From Cohnella rhizosphaerae (GTDB lineage Bacteria; Bacillota; Bacilli; Paenibacillales; Paenibacillaceae), in the NCBI RefSeq assembly GCF_029525575.1, contig NZ_JAPDIA010000009.1, positions 620,001 to 684,000 on the forward strand: a stretch of DNA of 64,000 nucleotides, written 5' to 3'. Under the pieces are notes generated by a model. That model was not told the DNA's origin. It saw only the letters and a program-made list of their open reading frames with translations, and ran no database searches. This document shows positions 1 through 10,700 of this stretch, piece by piece (the first letter of the stretch is position 1; each line of letters opens with the position of its first letter). The position numbers and the translations under genes are program-made.

Positions 1-504
1 TGCCGTCGCGAAGTGCGTGTAGAAACCGTCGACGTCGATATCCGGCGCGGCGAGCCACGGGACGAGCGCGTCCCACTCGGCTTCCGTCCGGAAGCCGATC
101 CGGCCGAGCCCGGTGTCCGCTTTGACATGCACGCGCAGCTTGCGGCCGGCAAGCGTTGGAGAATGCCTCCGCAGCTCCCTGAACCAGTCCGCGCCGGTGA
201 CCGTCAACGTCAGATCCCGCGCCATCGCCAGCTCGACCTGGTCCGGCCGGATCGGCGTCAGAATCAGGATCGGGAGTCGTACGCCCCCGGCCCGCAGCCG
301 CAGCGCCTCCTCCAGAAAGGCGACGGCCAAGCAATCCGCTCCCGCTTGCCTTGCCGCTTCGGCCGCCTCCAGATCGCCGTGGCCGTAGCCGTTCGCCTTA
401 ACGACGGCCATCAGTTTGACGCCGGCGGGCAGCGTGCCGCGAATGGCGCGCACATTGTCCACGATCCGCCGGGGATCGATCTCCGCCCACGTTTCCCTCA
501 GCAT
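1..504 (-). CDS. alr: Alanine racemase, N-terminal part (runs off the window)
   Basis: PLP-dependent racemase that makes D-alanine for peptidoglycan. The visible 168 residues start MLRETWAEID and carry the PLP-lysine motif KANGYGHG (Lys about residue 36), followed by a TIM-barrel typical of the alr N-terminal domain (TLTVTGADWF, HVKADTGLGRIG). The C-terminal half lies beyond base 1. The ATG at 504-502 overlaps the last codons of the upstream ddl gene by 7 bases, so the two are translationally coupled and share a role in D-Ala and D-Ala-D-Ala supply. No defect is seen in the visible part. Confidence 0.93.
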   Translation of the reverse strand, partial: MLRETWAEIDPRRIVDNVRAIRGTLPAGVKLMAVVKANGYGHGDLEAAEAARQAGADCLAVAFLEEALRLRAGGVRLPILILTPIRPDQVELAMARDLTLTVTGADWFRELRRHSPTLAGRKLRVHVKADTGLGRIGFRTEAEWDALVPWLAAPDIDVDGFYTHFATA

Positions 505-1590
505 GGGGCCAGCCTCTCGTAACTGAGCGATTGCCTGGCTTCGTGGCGGGCGAACGCGTAGTCGATCAGCCGCTCGATCAGCTTGGCGTAGGTCGTACCG
601 TCCGTTTTCTCCCACATGACCGGATACATGCTGGCGGACGTGAAGCCGGGCAGCGCGTTAATCTCGTTCAAGTACAGCAGCCCGTCCCGGTCCAGGAAAA
701 AGTCCACGCGGGCGAGACCTTCGCAGCCAAGCGTCCGGTACGCCTGCAGGGCGAGCGCCCTGACTTGTCCGATCAGCGCTTCGCCGATCTCGGCCGGAAT
801 GGACATGCGCAGCCGAGGGTCGGAGTATTTCGAAGCAAAGTCGAAAAAGCGGTTGTCGTGAATGAATTCGCCCGGCAGCGAAGCGACCGGCTCCTCGTTG
901 CCCATCACCGCGACCTGAATCTCCCGTCCGGGAAGCTCCCGCTCGACGACCAGCTTCGCGTCGTACTGCAGCGCCTCCGCGATGCCGGCCGTCAGCTCGC
1001 CGCGGTTCTCGCAGCGACTGATGCCGATGCTCGAGCCGAGCGAGGACGGCTTGACGTAGCAAGGGTAGCCGATCGTGTCCTCCAGCCATGCGATGCAGCC
1101 CTGCTCGTCCGCCAGCCATCGTTCGCGCCGGACGGCGCGGTGCTCGACCTGCCGAATGCCGGCCTGCGCCAGGGCAAGCTTCGACATCGCCTTGTCCAGC
1201 GTAAGGGCCGCGGCGAGCACGCCGTTTCCCACGTAAGGCACGTTCAGCATCTCCAGCAGCCCCTGAAGCGTCCCGTCTTCGCCGTTGGTTCCGTGAATGA
1301 GCGGCAGGACGACCTTTTTTGCCGGGCAGCGCCAGCTTGCGAAGCAGAATATCGCCGATGGAGGCGGCTTCGCTGTCGTGCGACGGCTCGGCGACGAGTC
1401 GCTCCGCCGCTTCGGAGTTCGCGGGGCCTTGCGCGTCCGGCGCGCACCAGCGTCCGTCCCTCGCGATATAGATGGGATGCAGCTCGAACTTGGATGCGTC
1501 GACCGCGCCGAGGACGGTGCGGGCGGTTTTGAGCGAGATGTCGTGCTCGACGGATTTGCCGCCGTACACGACGAACAATTTGGTTTTCAT
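498..1590 (-). CDS. ddl: D-alanine--D-alanine ligase, frameshifted at one A run
   Basis: ATP-grasp ligase joining two D-alanines for the peptidoglycan stem peptide. It starts MKTKLFVVYGG with the N-terminal GKSVEHD motif and has a GGAGG ribosome site. The later half has YCYVKPSS-type ATP-grasp residues (GYPCYVKPSSLGSS) and the metal-binding EINALPGFT. The frame breaks at the T run 1315-1320 (A run on the coding strand). Deleting one base gives LPGKKVVLPLIHGTNGE, the conserved family segment, and a 363-aa protein, the usual Ddl length. Gene order ddl-alr is common in Bacilli. The break is judged an indel in the run, not true loss. Confidence 0.93.
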
Positions 1591-1725
1591 CGGTTTGGTA
1601 CCTCCGGATCGCGATTTGGCTTCGATGATTACAAGATAACCGCCAACTTTTAAAAAGGTTGAAACGAAAGTTTAAGGATTGCTTAAGATTGCTTGAAGGC
1701 TCGGAGGAGAGGATCATTCTTTGCG

Positions 1726-1756
1726 TTGGATTACCGGCGCGCGCGCGCTGTATAAT
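1726..1756 (+). promoter_or_regulatory. Candidate sigma-A promoter for the alcohol dehydrogenase gene
   Basis: A perfect -10 TATAAT lies at 1751-1756, preceded by TTGGAT at 1726-1731 with a 19-bp spacer that includes a GC-alternating tract. The spacer is longer than ideal, so the -35 is uncertain. The -10 is about 70 bases upstream of the start at 1829. Confidence 0.5.
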
Positions 1757-1828
1757 AGGGAGGTTGGCACGGCTTGTCGCTATGAGGCCGCGTCCCCAAA
1801 CTAATCGCTATCGGAGGTTTGCCGCTCC

Positions 1829-2992
1829 ATGAACAATTTTGAATTATACAACCCCACGAAGCTGGTGTTCGGCAAGGATACGGTCTCGAAGCTGGGATCG
1901 CTGGTCGAGCCGTTCGGCAAGAAGATTCTGCTCGTCTACGGCGGCGGCAGCATCAAGAAGTCGGGACTGTACGACCGCGTGCTGTCCGAGCTCGCGGCGA
2001 TCGGCGCGGCGGTGCATGAGCTGCCCGGCGTCGAGCCCAATCCGCGCCTCACCACGGTACATAAAGGCGTCGACATCGTGCGCGCCGAAGGGATCGAGTT
2101 CATCCTCGCCGTCGGCGGCGGCAGCGTCATCGACGCGGCCAAGGCGGTGGCGGCGGGCGCGAAGTACGCGGGCGACCCCTGGGACTTCACGATCGGCAAA
2201 GCCAAGATCGAGGACGCGCTGCCGCTCGGCACGGTGCTGACGCTGGCGGCGACGGGCTCCGAGATGAACGGCAACGCCGTCATCTCGAACTGGGAGACGA
2301 AGCAGAAGCGCGGATTGGGGAGCAAACTCGTCTATCCCCGCTTTTCGATCCTGGATCCGCAGCTGACCTACTCGGTGCCGCGCGACCAGACCGTGAACGG
2401 CATCGTCGATATCATGTCGCACGTGTTCGAGCAGTATTTTACGCTGACGGACGGCGTGCCGCTGCAGTCCCGCTTCGCGGAATCCGTGTTGCTGACGGTC
2501 ATCGAAAACGGGGAAAAGGCGCTGGCGAACGGCGAAGACTACGAGGCGCGCGCCAACCTGCTGCTGGCCGGCACCTATGCGCTGAACGGCACGCTGCCGA
2601 ACGGCGTCGTCACCGATTGGGCGACCCACGGCATCGAGCACGAAGTCAGCGCTATCTATGACATCGCGCACGGCGCCGGCCTCGCGATCATTTTCCCGAA
2701 CTGGATGAAGTACGTGTACGAAGCCAAGCCCGAACGCTTCGCGCAGTTCGCCGAGCGGGTGTGGGGCATCGATCCATCGGGCAAGTCGGCGGACGAACTC
2801 GCGCTCGCCGGCATCCAGGCGACCCGCGACTACTTCACGCGCATCGGCGCGCCGGCTACGCTCGGAGAGCTGGGCATCGGCGACGATCAGTTGGACCGCA
2901 TGGCGGACGAAGCGGTGCAGTTCGGTCCGATCGGTTCCTTCAAGAAGCTCGGGAAGGCTGACGTCAAGCGAATTCTCGAGATGAGTCTGTAG
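1829..2992 (+). CDS. Iron-containing alcohol dehydrogenase, butanol dehydrogenase type (YugJ/YqhD-like)
   Basis: Predicted NAD(P)H-dependent reduction of aldehydes to alcohols in the cytoplasm. The 387-aa length is normal for group III alcohol dehydrogenases. The N-terminus NNFELYNPTKLVFG and the nucleotide-binding stretches VYGGGSIKKSG (about 40) and VGGGSVIDAAK (about 95) match the BDH subfamily. Metal ligands are plausible in DIMSHVFEQY (Asp and His about 195-199) and in ATHGIEHEVSA and IAHGAGLAI (about 268-286). A TATCGGAGG ribosome site precedes the ATG. The next gene starts 13 bases downstream, so the two are probably co-transcribed. Exact substrate cannot be read from the sequence. Confidence 0.9.
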   Translation: MNNFELYNPTKLVFGKDTVSKLGSLVEPFGKKILLVYGGGSIKKSGLYDRVLSELAAIGAAVHELPGVEPNPRLTTVHKGVDIVRAEGIEFILAVGGGSVIDAAKAVAAGAKYAGDPWDFTIGKAKIEDALPLGTVLTLAATGSEMNGNAVISNWETKQKRGLGSKLVYPRFSILDPQLTYSVPRDQTVNGIVDIMSHVFEQYFTLTDGVPLQSRFAESVLLTVIENGEKALANGEDYEARANLLLAGTYALNGTLPNGVVTDWATHGIEHEVSAIYDIAHGAGLAIIFPNWMKYVYEAKPERFAQFAERVWGIDPSGKSADELALAGIQATRDYFTRIGAPATLGELGIGDDQLDRMADEAVQFGPIGSFKKLGKADVKRILEMSL

Positions 2993-3004
2993 GAGGCAGC
3001 CGGC

Positions 3005-3844
3005 ATGGCTTTGAAGTGGGACGGACACACGCATACGAAATTTTGTTATCACGGCAGCCCGGCGGAATCGGACGCCTACCTGGATCGCGCGATCGAGCTC
3101 GGCTTCGACCGATATACGCTGAGCGAGCATCCGCCGCTGCCCGACCGGTACGTGGACGACCCGAAGCTGATGGCGGAGCTCGCGATGCCAGGGCGCGAGC
3201 TGCCTGAATATATGGCTTATGCGGCCGCGGTCAAGACGCGCTACGCGGGGCGCATCGAGGTTGCCGTCGGTCTCGAGATGGACTATTTGCCCGGAATGAC
3301 GGACTATTCCGACGGGCTGCTCGGGCCTTGGCTCGGCGAGCTGGAGGACATCGTCGTGTCCGTGCATTATTTGCCGGGCAAGGGCGGCATGCGCTGCATC
3401 GACTTTACGCCGGCGGACTTCGCGGACGCGTTCCTGGACCACTATGGCACGATGGATGCGGTGGCGGACGCCTATTACGATGCAGTGGAAGGCGCGATCG
3501 GCTGGGCGGCGACGCTGCCGAAGTCGATCCGCAGGCGCATCGGCCACGTCAACCTGATCCGCAAGTTCCATCGCGAGCTACCGCCGATGGACGAAGCGCG
3601 GGCGCGAGTGCGGCTCGAGGCGCTGCTGCCGAAGCTGAAGGCTGCCGATCTCGGCCTCGACGTGAACGTGGCGGGCTTCCGCAAGCCGACTTGCGGCGAG
3701 GCGTACGTGCCGCAGTGGCTCATCGATCGCTGCATCGCCGAAGGCATCGAGCTGGTGTACGGCTCGGACACGCACAAGCCGGCCGAAGTCGGCGCGGATT
3801 GGGAATGGTTCGAGCGGGCGGTCGCCAAGGGCGGCGCGCGCTGA
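3005..3844 (+). CDS. PHP-family histidinol-phosphatase (HisJ/HisK type)
   Basis: Predicted cytoplasmic metal-dependent phosphoesterase; family members remove phosphate from L-histidinol phosphate. The PHP metal-site motifs are all present: DGHTHTKFCYHG at the N-terminus, SEHPPLP (about 40), GLEMDYLPG (about 97), SVHYL (about 118) and GSDTHKP near the C-terminus. Length 279 aa fits HisJ. An AGGAGG ribosome site sits 6-7 bases before the ATG. The gene is not inside a his operon here; it follows the alcohol dehydrogenase by 13 bases. A related PHP hydrolase with another substrate cannot be excluded. Confidence 0.8.
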   Translation: MALKWDGHTHTKFCYHGSPAESDAYLDRAIELGFDRYTLSEHPPLPDRYVDDPKLMAELAMPGRELPEYMAYAAAVKTRYAGRIEVAVGLEMDYLPGMTDYSDGLLGPWLGELEDIVVSVHYLPGKGGMRCIDFTPADFADAFLDHYGTMDAVADAYYDAVEGAIGWAATLPKSIRRRIGHVNLIRKFHRELPPMDEARARVRLEALLPKLKAADLGLDVNVAGFRKPTCGEAYVPQWLIDRCIAEGIELVYGSDTHKPAEVGADWEWFERAVAKGGAR

Positions 3845-3856
3845 CCGATCGGATGG

Positions 3857-3892
3857 AAAAAGACGCGAACCCGCGAGGGTTCGCGTCTTTTT
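3857..3892 (+). terminator. Rho-independent terminator after the PHP gene
   Basis: GACGCGAACCC and GGGTTCGCGTC form an 11-bp perfect stem with a GCGA loop, flanked by A and T runs (TTTTT at the 3' side), about 15 bases after the stop at 3844. Confidence 0.92.
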
Positions 3893-3899
3893 ACGTCTG

Positions 3900-4390
3900 A
3901 GCGATGGCGGCTTGATTTGTTAACCTTAGGGCGACGCTAGGCGGGAGGTAAGCGGATCGTTGAGCGGGGCGGTGAGCGGAAGGGGAAGCGGGGGGAATCA
4001 AATGAGCGCTGCGGGAGCAGCCGAATGCAGGCTCTGGCAGGGACGCCGGACTCAGATGACGCTATTTCGTAAAAAACGGTCCAATTGCGATCATTTCGGA
4101 CTGGAGAGTCGTTAATCAACCGGATCCAGGTTAAAATGGGTCTCCAATCCCGCAATAAAGGCTCCTGTGTCCGCGAGCGGGCCGCAAATCACGATAGGAA
4201 CAAAAATAAGGGCGCCTCGGTCCGACCGCTTCGCGCCATTGCGCAAACAAAGGTGCAGGCGGCTTTTTCGAAGCAAATGTAAAGTTGAAATCATCGGCTA
4301 TATGAAAATTTGCGAAGTTCCCTTTCATTTGGGAATGTAATGTGAGTGTAAATTAAACTAACATATTGCGATAAAGTTTGCCTTTTTTCG
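3900..4390. other. Intergenic region without a recognised gene
   Basis: Base composition falls from GC-rich (3900-4230) to clearly AT-richer (4270-4390). Short open frames exist on both strands but none has a family match or a good ribosome site. No tandem repeat or structured RNA motif was recognised. Confidence 0.5.
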
Positions 4391-4419
4391 TTTACAAGGC
4401 GATGCTTCTAAATTATATT
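4391..4419 (+). promoter_or_regulatory. Sigma-A promoter and about 310-nt leader of the giant SLH protein
   Basis: TTTACA (4391-4396), 17-bp spacer, TATATT (4414-4419): near-ideal spacing in an AT-rich context. It would start transcription near 4426, leaving a leader of roughly 310 bases before the ATG at 4739. The start itself has a strong AGGAGG site (4725-4733 region). The leader is AT-rich and holds no recognised riboswitch. Confidence 0.65.
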
Positions 4420-4738
4420 TGAAAGAGGAAAACATATGTAATATCGCTTTTTTTACATTTGTTCATTTCGGTTTTGACCAACTGCTGCTGTTTAAAATCG
4501 AAGTTGAAATAGAAGCGGAAGGAGCGTTGCGATGGGGGCAAGGCAAACTTCTAAATATTAAACCGCTATCCGATAGCTTTTGGCGGGGCGCTCGGATAAC
4601 GGTTCGTCGACTGCACTTGGACAGGGTTATTCCTGCTGCGCGCAAAGTCTTTTTTCAATTTACCGGATTAAGGAATTTATTTCAAGCCGAATTCACGAAC
4701 GATACCGAATTTATTCGTAACTTTTCAGGAGGTCTCCC

Positions 4739-7700
4739 ATGACCAATCGCATCAGATATACGAAAAAGTGGCCGGCAGCGGCAATGGTCCTAATCATGCT
4801 GTTCTCGCTGCTTGTTCAAATGGTCGGCGTACAGTCGGTCGCGGCTGCAGGCCCTGCTAAGATTGCCGCATGGAACTGGAGTTTTGCATCCGGCTCGCCC
4901 AAAGCATCTTCTTTTGAAGCGACCTCCGGCACAATGGCCAGCGGAGCCATCCTCCAGTTAAGCGGGGGTAGGCAGGCTACGCCGAGTTCGGCAACGCTTT
5001 ACACCGATGGTTGGTCTTCCCCGGCACTGGGTTATTGGGAAGCCTCCGTTCAAACGCTGGGCTATTCGGGTATCTCGGTTTCGTCCAAGCAGTACGGGAC
5101 AAATACCGGACCGCGCGATTTTAAGCTCCAATACAGCGTGAACGGCGGAGAATTTAAGGACGCTTCGGAAGTTTATGCCGTTACAAGCTCCCTGCCTTCT
5201 GAAGCTAGGGAAGTGGTTCTGCCCGCCGAGGCAGACAATCAGGCAGATCTGAAGATTCGCTGGGTGAACGCAACAAGCGTATCCGTAAACGGCGGAACCG
5301 TCGCGCAATCGAACGGCAACGGTAGAATTGCCGACATCGTCATCTCCGGTACCCCGATCTCGGGCGGAGGAGAGACGCCGGTCGAAACGACCGCCTCCCC
5401 CCGTAGCCGGCAAGCTCGCGCTCGCCGAGGATCTGAAGACGCTGTCCGGAGAAGCGGGCGCAGTGTCCGTGAATGCTTCGGTATACGTCTACGCCGATGC
5501 TTCGACGCTGATCGACCAGACGGTAGCCGACGGCAGCGGCGCGTTCAGCCTGACGGTGGACAACCCTTCGGGCAAAACGTCGCTGCTCGTATCCGCTGTA
5601 GAAGCCGGCAAAGCGGAAAGCGTTAAAGTTAGCGTTTCGGCTCCCGTTACGGCCACTCCCGTCTCCTCCAAGATTTCTTATAAAGATTACAAGACCGTGA
5701 CGGGACTGCCGGGTGCCGTATCCGCGGGCGCTGCCGTCTACGCGATGCTTGCGGACGGAACGCCCGTCGGCGACACGACGGCCGTGTCTGACGGCTCCTT
5801 CGGACTGACCTTCTCGCCCGTACTTACCGCCGAGAAGCTGACGATCGTCGCCAAGGCGGCAGGCAAGCTCCTAAGCGACGCCATTACGGTCAATCGCACG
5901 AGCTCCACCTCGACGATGGTCAACGCCGGCGATGTCGTGTTCAGCCAGGTGATGCTGAACGGCGGCGGCGGCGCCATTTTTAAAAACCGATTCTTCGAGC
6001 TCTATAACCGGACGGACAGCGACATCGATCTCTCGGGATGGGTCGTGGCTTATTCCTCGTCCAGCGCCTCGAGCTTCTCGGCGACCAGCAATCAAATGCC
6101 GATCAGCGGCGTGATCAAAGCGCACGGCTACTTCCTCGTGCAGGGCTCGACTTCGACCAGTACGACGGCGCCGGCGCTGCCGTTCGTCGCAGATTCGGAT
6201 GCCACAGCGGAAAAAACGCTCAACACCTCTGGCGCGAGCTCGGCAGGTACTGGCGGCGTCATCGGGCTGATCCAAAAGAGCGGCGTCGCGGTCACAAGCC
6301 CGACGGACGCCAATCTTGTCGATCTGTTGGCATACGCCAACGCCGACTCGGTTTTCGCGGGCAAGACGATGTATTGGGGCGCTCCCTTTATCGCGACCGA
6401 TATCGCGAACGGCGTCGTCATCCGCAAGACCGCGGCTTGCACGGACCCGCGGGCGGCGTTCGGCTTTACCGGCGTTTGCTACACCAAGGACAGCTCCAAG
6501 GATTTCACGACTTGGGTGCCCAAGGCTGCGGCCAATCCGGTCGAGATCGTCGCCAAGAACAGCGCCTACATGAGCCAGCCTGCAGCAGGCAAAATCGCCT
6601 TTGACGGCTCGACAGGCTTGACGGGGGCGGCAGGCGCGGCGACAGCCGGCTCCAACGTGCGCGCCTATACGTTAAGCGGCGGCGTTCTGACGCCTGCCGG
6701 CAGCGGAACTGCAGGCACGGACGGCGCATTCAGCCTGTCCATTGCGAATCCGGGCGGCGTGAAAAGCGTTTATGTGACCCATACGTATGCCGGCACCGAG
6801 AGCGTCTACGCGCGTGTCAATGCCGTCGGGTATACGCCGGATCCGCTGACGATCGCCGACGCCAAGATCGTCGACAACCGGGGCATTCCCGTGCATACCG
6901 GCGAGAGCGCCGAGCTGACGGGCGTCGTCACGGTCGGCAATGGCGCGCTCGGCAGCTCGCCGACGCATTATTACATCCAGGACGCTACCGGCGCCGTGAA
7001 CGTGATCGGCGCAGCCGCTCCGGCCGCTCCGATCATGCTCGGCGCGAAGGTCAAGGTGAGCGGCACGATCGCGTTCGCAGGCGGCACGACGCAGATTCTG
7101 GCGAGCGGCGCGGAAGAGATCGGCGCCGACGCGGTCCCGGCAGCGGTCGCCGTCGATGCGGCGACCATGAATGCCGCCGCGACAGCCGAGCCGCTAGAAG
7201 GCAAGCTCGTCTCTTTAAAAGGCAAGGTCACGAACATCCCGACATCGGATTCGGACGTCAGCCTGACCGTGACGGACGCGGCGGGCAATACCGCGGTCGT
7301 GCAGCTGCTCAAATCGACGGGCATCCAGGCGGCGGCCGCGGTTGCGCTGAACGAGACGTTTACGTTCACGGGCATTCTGGCCCAATCGGATCTGGTCTCG
7401 CCGTACGACGGCGGCTACAAGCTGCTTCCGCGCAGCGCAGCGGACATCAAGGGCGAGCTTCAACTGGCGTATACGCCGCCGGCCAAGCTTTATACGGGCA
7501 TGGACTTGTCCTTCGACGCGAAGGCCAAGTTCGCCGACGCCGTGACGCTATTCTACAAGGGTGCGGAGGGCGACGCATATTCGTCCGTGCCGCTCACGAC
7601 GGCCGACCAGATGAACTACAACGGCAAAATCGCGCAAGCGAGCGTGCCGCAGTCGGGCAAGCTTTACTTTTACGTGAAGGCTGTCTCCGGCGCCGACAGC

Positions 7701-10700
7701 GTCACTTCCGGCTCCGCGGCGGAGCCCTATGTCGTCGATATCGTCGAGGATCTGGACGGGCCCGAAGTGACGAACCTGAAGCCGTCCGAAGGCGCGAGAA
7801 TCGAGACGCAGCACCCGGTCATCTCAGCCAATCTGTCCGACCCGAACGGCATCGCGGCCGGTTCTGTGAGCCTGAAGATCGACGGAACGGATTATACGAC
7901 TTCTGCGGTCGTCGATTCCGGCAGCGTCGAGCTGACGCTGACTTCGGCGCAGGACCTGGCGATCGGCGATCACGAGGTCGCGATTGCGGTTAAGGACAAT
8001 CTTGGCAATGCCGCAGTGAAAAAGTGGACGTTCACCATTGAAGAGCGGTTCTCCGGCGGCAATCATTATTACGGTACGACGCACAACCATACGAACATCT
8101 CCCACGATGCGGCGGGAACGCCGCAAAAGGCGCTGGACGATGCCAAGTACTACGGCTACGACTGGTTCGCTTTTTCCGATCACTCGCACGACATCGACGC
8201 CGCGATCCGCGGCACGGACGCGGACACGGCCTCGCACGGCGGCATGCCGGAGCGCAAGGGCGGCGCCGACTGGTCGCTGACGAAGGACATTTCGCGAGAA
8301 AACACGAAGGATGGAGAATTCGTCGTGTTCCCGGCGTTCGAGATGACCTCGACGACCTGGGGACACTCCAACGTATTCGGGACGGACAACTTTATCGACC
8401 GGATGCAGGATGGCGGCAAATACCAGAACCTGAGCCAGTATTACGCCTGGGTGATGACGTATGACGACATCGTCGCGCAATTCAACCATGCGAATGCGCC
8501 GACCGGGGCATTTAACAGCTTCCTCCCTTACGACAAGAACGTGGACAAGCTGTTCACCATGTTCGAAGTGGGCAACGGCTCGGGCAAGTACTCCTACACC
8601 AATGAGGAAGACATCTATTTCAGCGCGCTCGACAAAGGCTGGCACATCGCGCCGACCTACGGCGAAGACAACCATGACGCGACCTGGGGCAAGACGAAGC
8701 GGCGCACGGTTATCGTCGCCAAGGATCTGACGATGGACTCGCTCATGGATGCCATGCAAAAAATGCGCGTGTATATGACGGAAGACCCGAACGCCAGGCT
8801 GGACGCGACCGCGAACGGCTGGTATATGGGGTCGACCGTAGATAGCAAGACGTTGTCGTTCGATATCTCGGGCAGCGACGACGTGCAGGAGGACAAGTCG
8901 GACCCGCATTACGCGTATATGACGACGACGACCAACGACAATGTCGCCAAGGTCGACCTGATCACCAACGGGGGTACCGTCGCGGAGACGTACAAGCCGT
9001 CTTCGGCCTCGACCTCGTTCAACTGGAAGCCGACCGTGACGGTGTCCGGCGGGCAGCAATGGTTCGTCGTGCGCGTGACGCAGGCGGACGGCGATCAGAT
9101 CTACTCGGCGCCGTTCTGGTCCGAAGAGGTGCCGGTCGCGGTTAAGGTGAGCAGCGTCGAAGCGGCTGACGGCGCGATCGTCGGCGGCAACGCGGCCACG
9201 CTGAATGCGATCGTCAGCAATCAGGGAACGGAGGATGTCGCGGGGATTACGGCGACGTTCTATGTGGACAAGCAGGATGCCGAGCATCTCATCGGCACGG
9301 CTTCGATCGAGGCGCTTGCGAGCAGCCAGTCCGCGACGGCCAGCGTCGTCTGGGCTTCGCCGCCGGTAGGCGAGCACAAGCTGATCGTGACGCTGAAGAC
9401 CGCGGACCAGGATTTGAACACGTACGAGAAATCCCTATCCATCAAGGCGCCGCTCGGGAAAACGATTCTGATCGACGCTTCCAAAAACAATGAGAATACG
9501 ACGAAGGACACAGGCACGTACAAGGACAACTTGAAATCTTTCACCAAGCAGATGAGGCTGGAAGGCTATACCGTCGCTGAAAATGCGAACGCGATTACGG
9601 GCGCGACGCTTAGCGGCGTATCGATTCTCTATATTTCGCATCCGTCCTCGGCCTACGGATCGTCGGAGATCGACGCGATCAAAGCGTTCGTCGCGGGCGG
9701 CGGTTCGCTCTGGCTGGCGGACAAGAGCAATTACGGCGGCTCGAATCAAAATCTGAACCCGCTTCTGTCGGCGATCGGCTCGTCGATCCTGATCAACAAC
9801 GACGGCATCGCGGACGAGACGGCATACGGCAACTTCTGGGGCACGCCGCTGACCTCCAACTATTCCGTGCGGCTGCACCCGTCGCCCGTGGCCGGCTACG
9901 TGACCGACTTCGTGTCGACCCTGGAATACTACAGCGGCTCGAGCTTGGCCAAAAACGACGGCGCGGGCAATAAGATGCCGCTCGCGGACAGCGACACCGT
10001 CACGATCCTGGCGCGAGGCAACGACTCGACGTTCCAGATCTCGGCACAGATGAAATCCGATACGGCGACCTACAACGTCTCGACTTCGCCGGCGCCGGCG
10101 AATCTGACCGGCGGCGCCGTCATCCCGGCTATCGCGAGCGAGCAGCTCGGGACCGGACGGATTATCGTGTCGGGCATGAACGTATTTAACGACAAGCAGA
10201 TGGACGAGAGCTACAACGAAAAAGGCAACAACGAGCTCGCCATGAACGCGATGAACTGGCTTGCGCACCGCGAGACGGTCGTCGCTTCGATCGGCGATGC
10301 GCGCAAGCTTCCCGAGGGCTCGCAAGCCGTCGTCCAAGGGACCGTCACCAGCGCGGCCGGCGTATTCTTCGACGCCTTTTACCTGGAGGATGGGACCGGC
10401 GGGATCATGGCGTTCAACGAGGTGCCGGACAATGCGTTGGCGCTTGGCGACGTCGTACGCGTCTATGGACACGTCAAAGTATTTGAGAACAATCTCGAGC
10501 TCGAATTCGACGGCTTCGACAAAAGCGTCGTTAAGGTGAGCGCAGGCGCGCCGAAGGAGCCGACGCAAGTGTCGACGGCCGCTTCGGTATCCGCGGACAA
10601 CCTGGGTCGTCTGGTGAAAGTGACGGGAACCGTAACGGACATTCCGGACGATACCTCCTACGTCATCGACGACGGATCGGGACCGGTGCTCGTATTTGCG

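Noticed and set aside
498..1590. ddl and the other split genes as pseudogenes
   Set aside because: Single +1 indels in homopolymers in 20 genes, including essential ones (ddl), with otherwise intact coding, are better explained by consensus error.
1844..3571. Very long open frames antisense to real genes (also 7824-9377, 34343-36571, 37500-40616)
   Set aside because: High-GC codon use leaves the antisense frames open. Their residue make-up is Arg/His/Asp-rich and no domain fits, while the plus-strand genes have clear families.
4420..4738. Cyclic-di-GMP or other known riboswitch in the giant gene leader
   Set aside because: A GGGGGCAAGGCAAAC stretch caught attention, but the conserved helices and loop sequences of known classes were not found by eye.
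4419..4742. A 107-residue protein in the leader of the giant SLH gene
   Set aside because: It starts on the -10 region of the best promoter, has no family match, and overlaps the ribosome site of the next gene.
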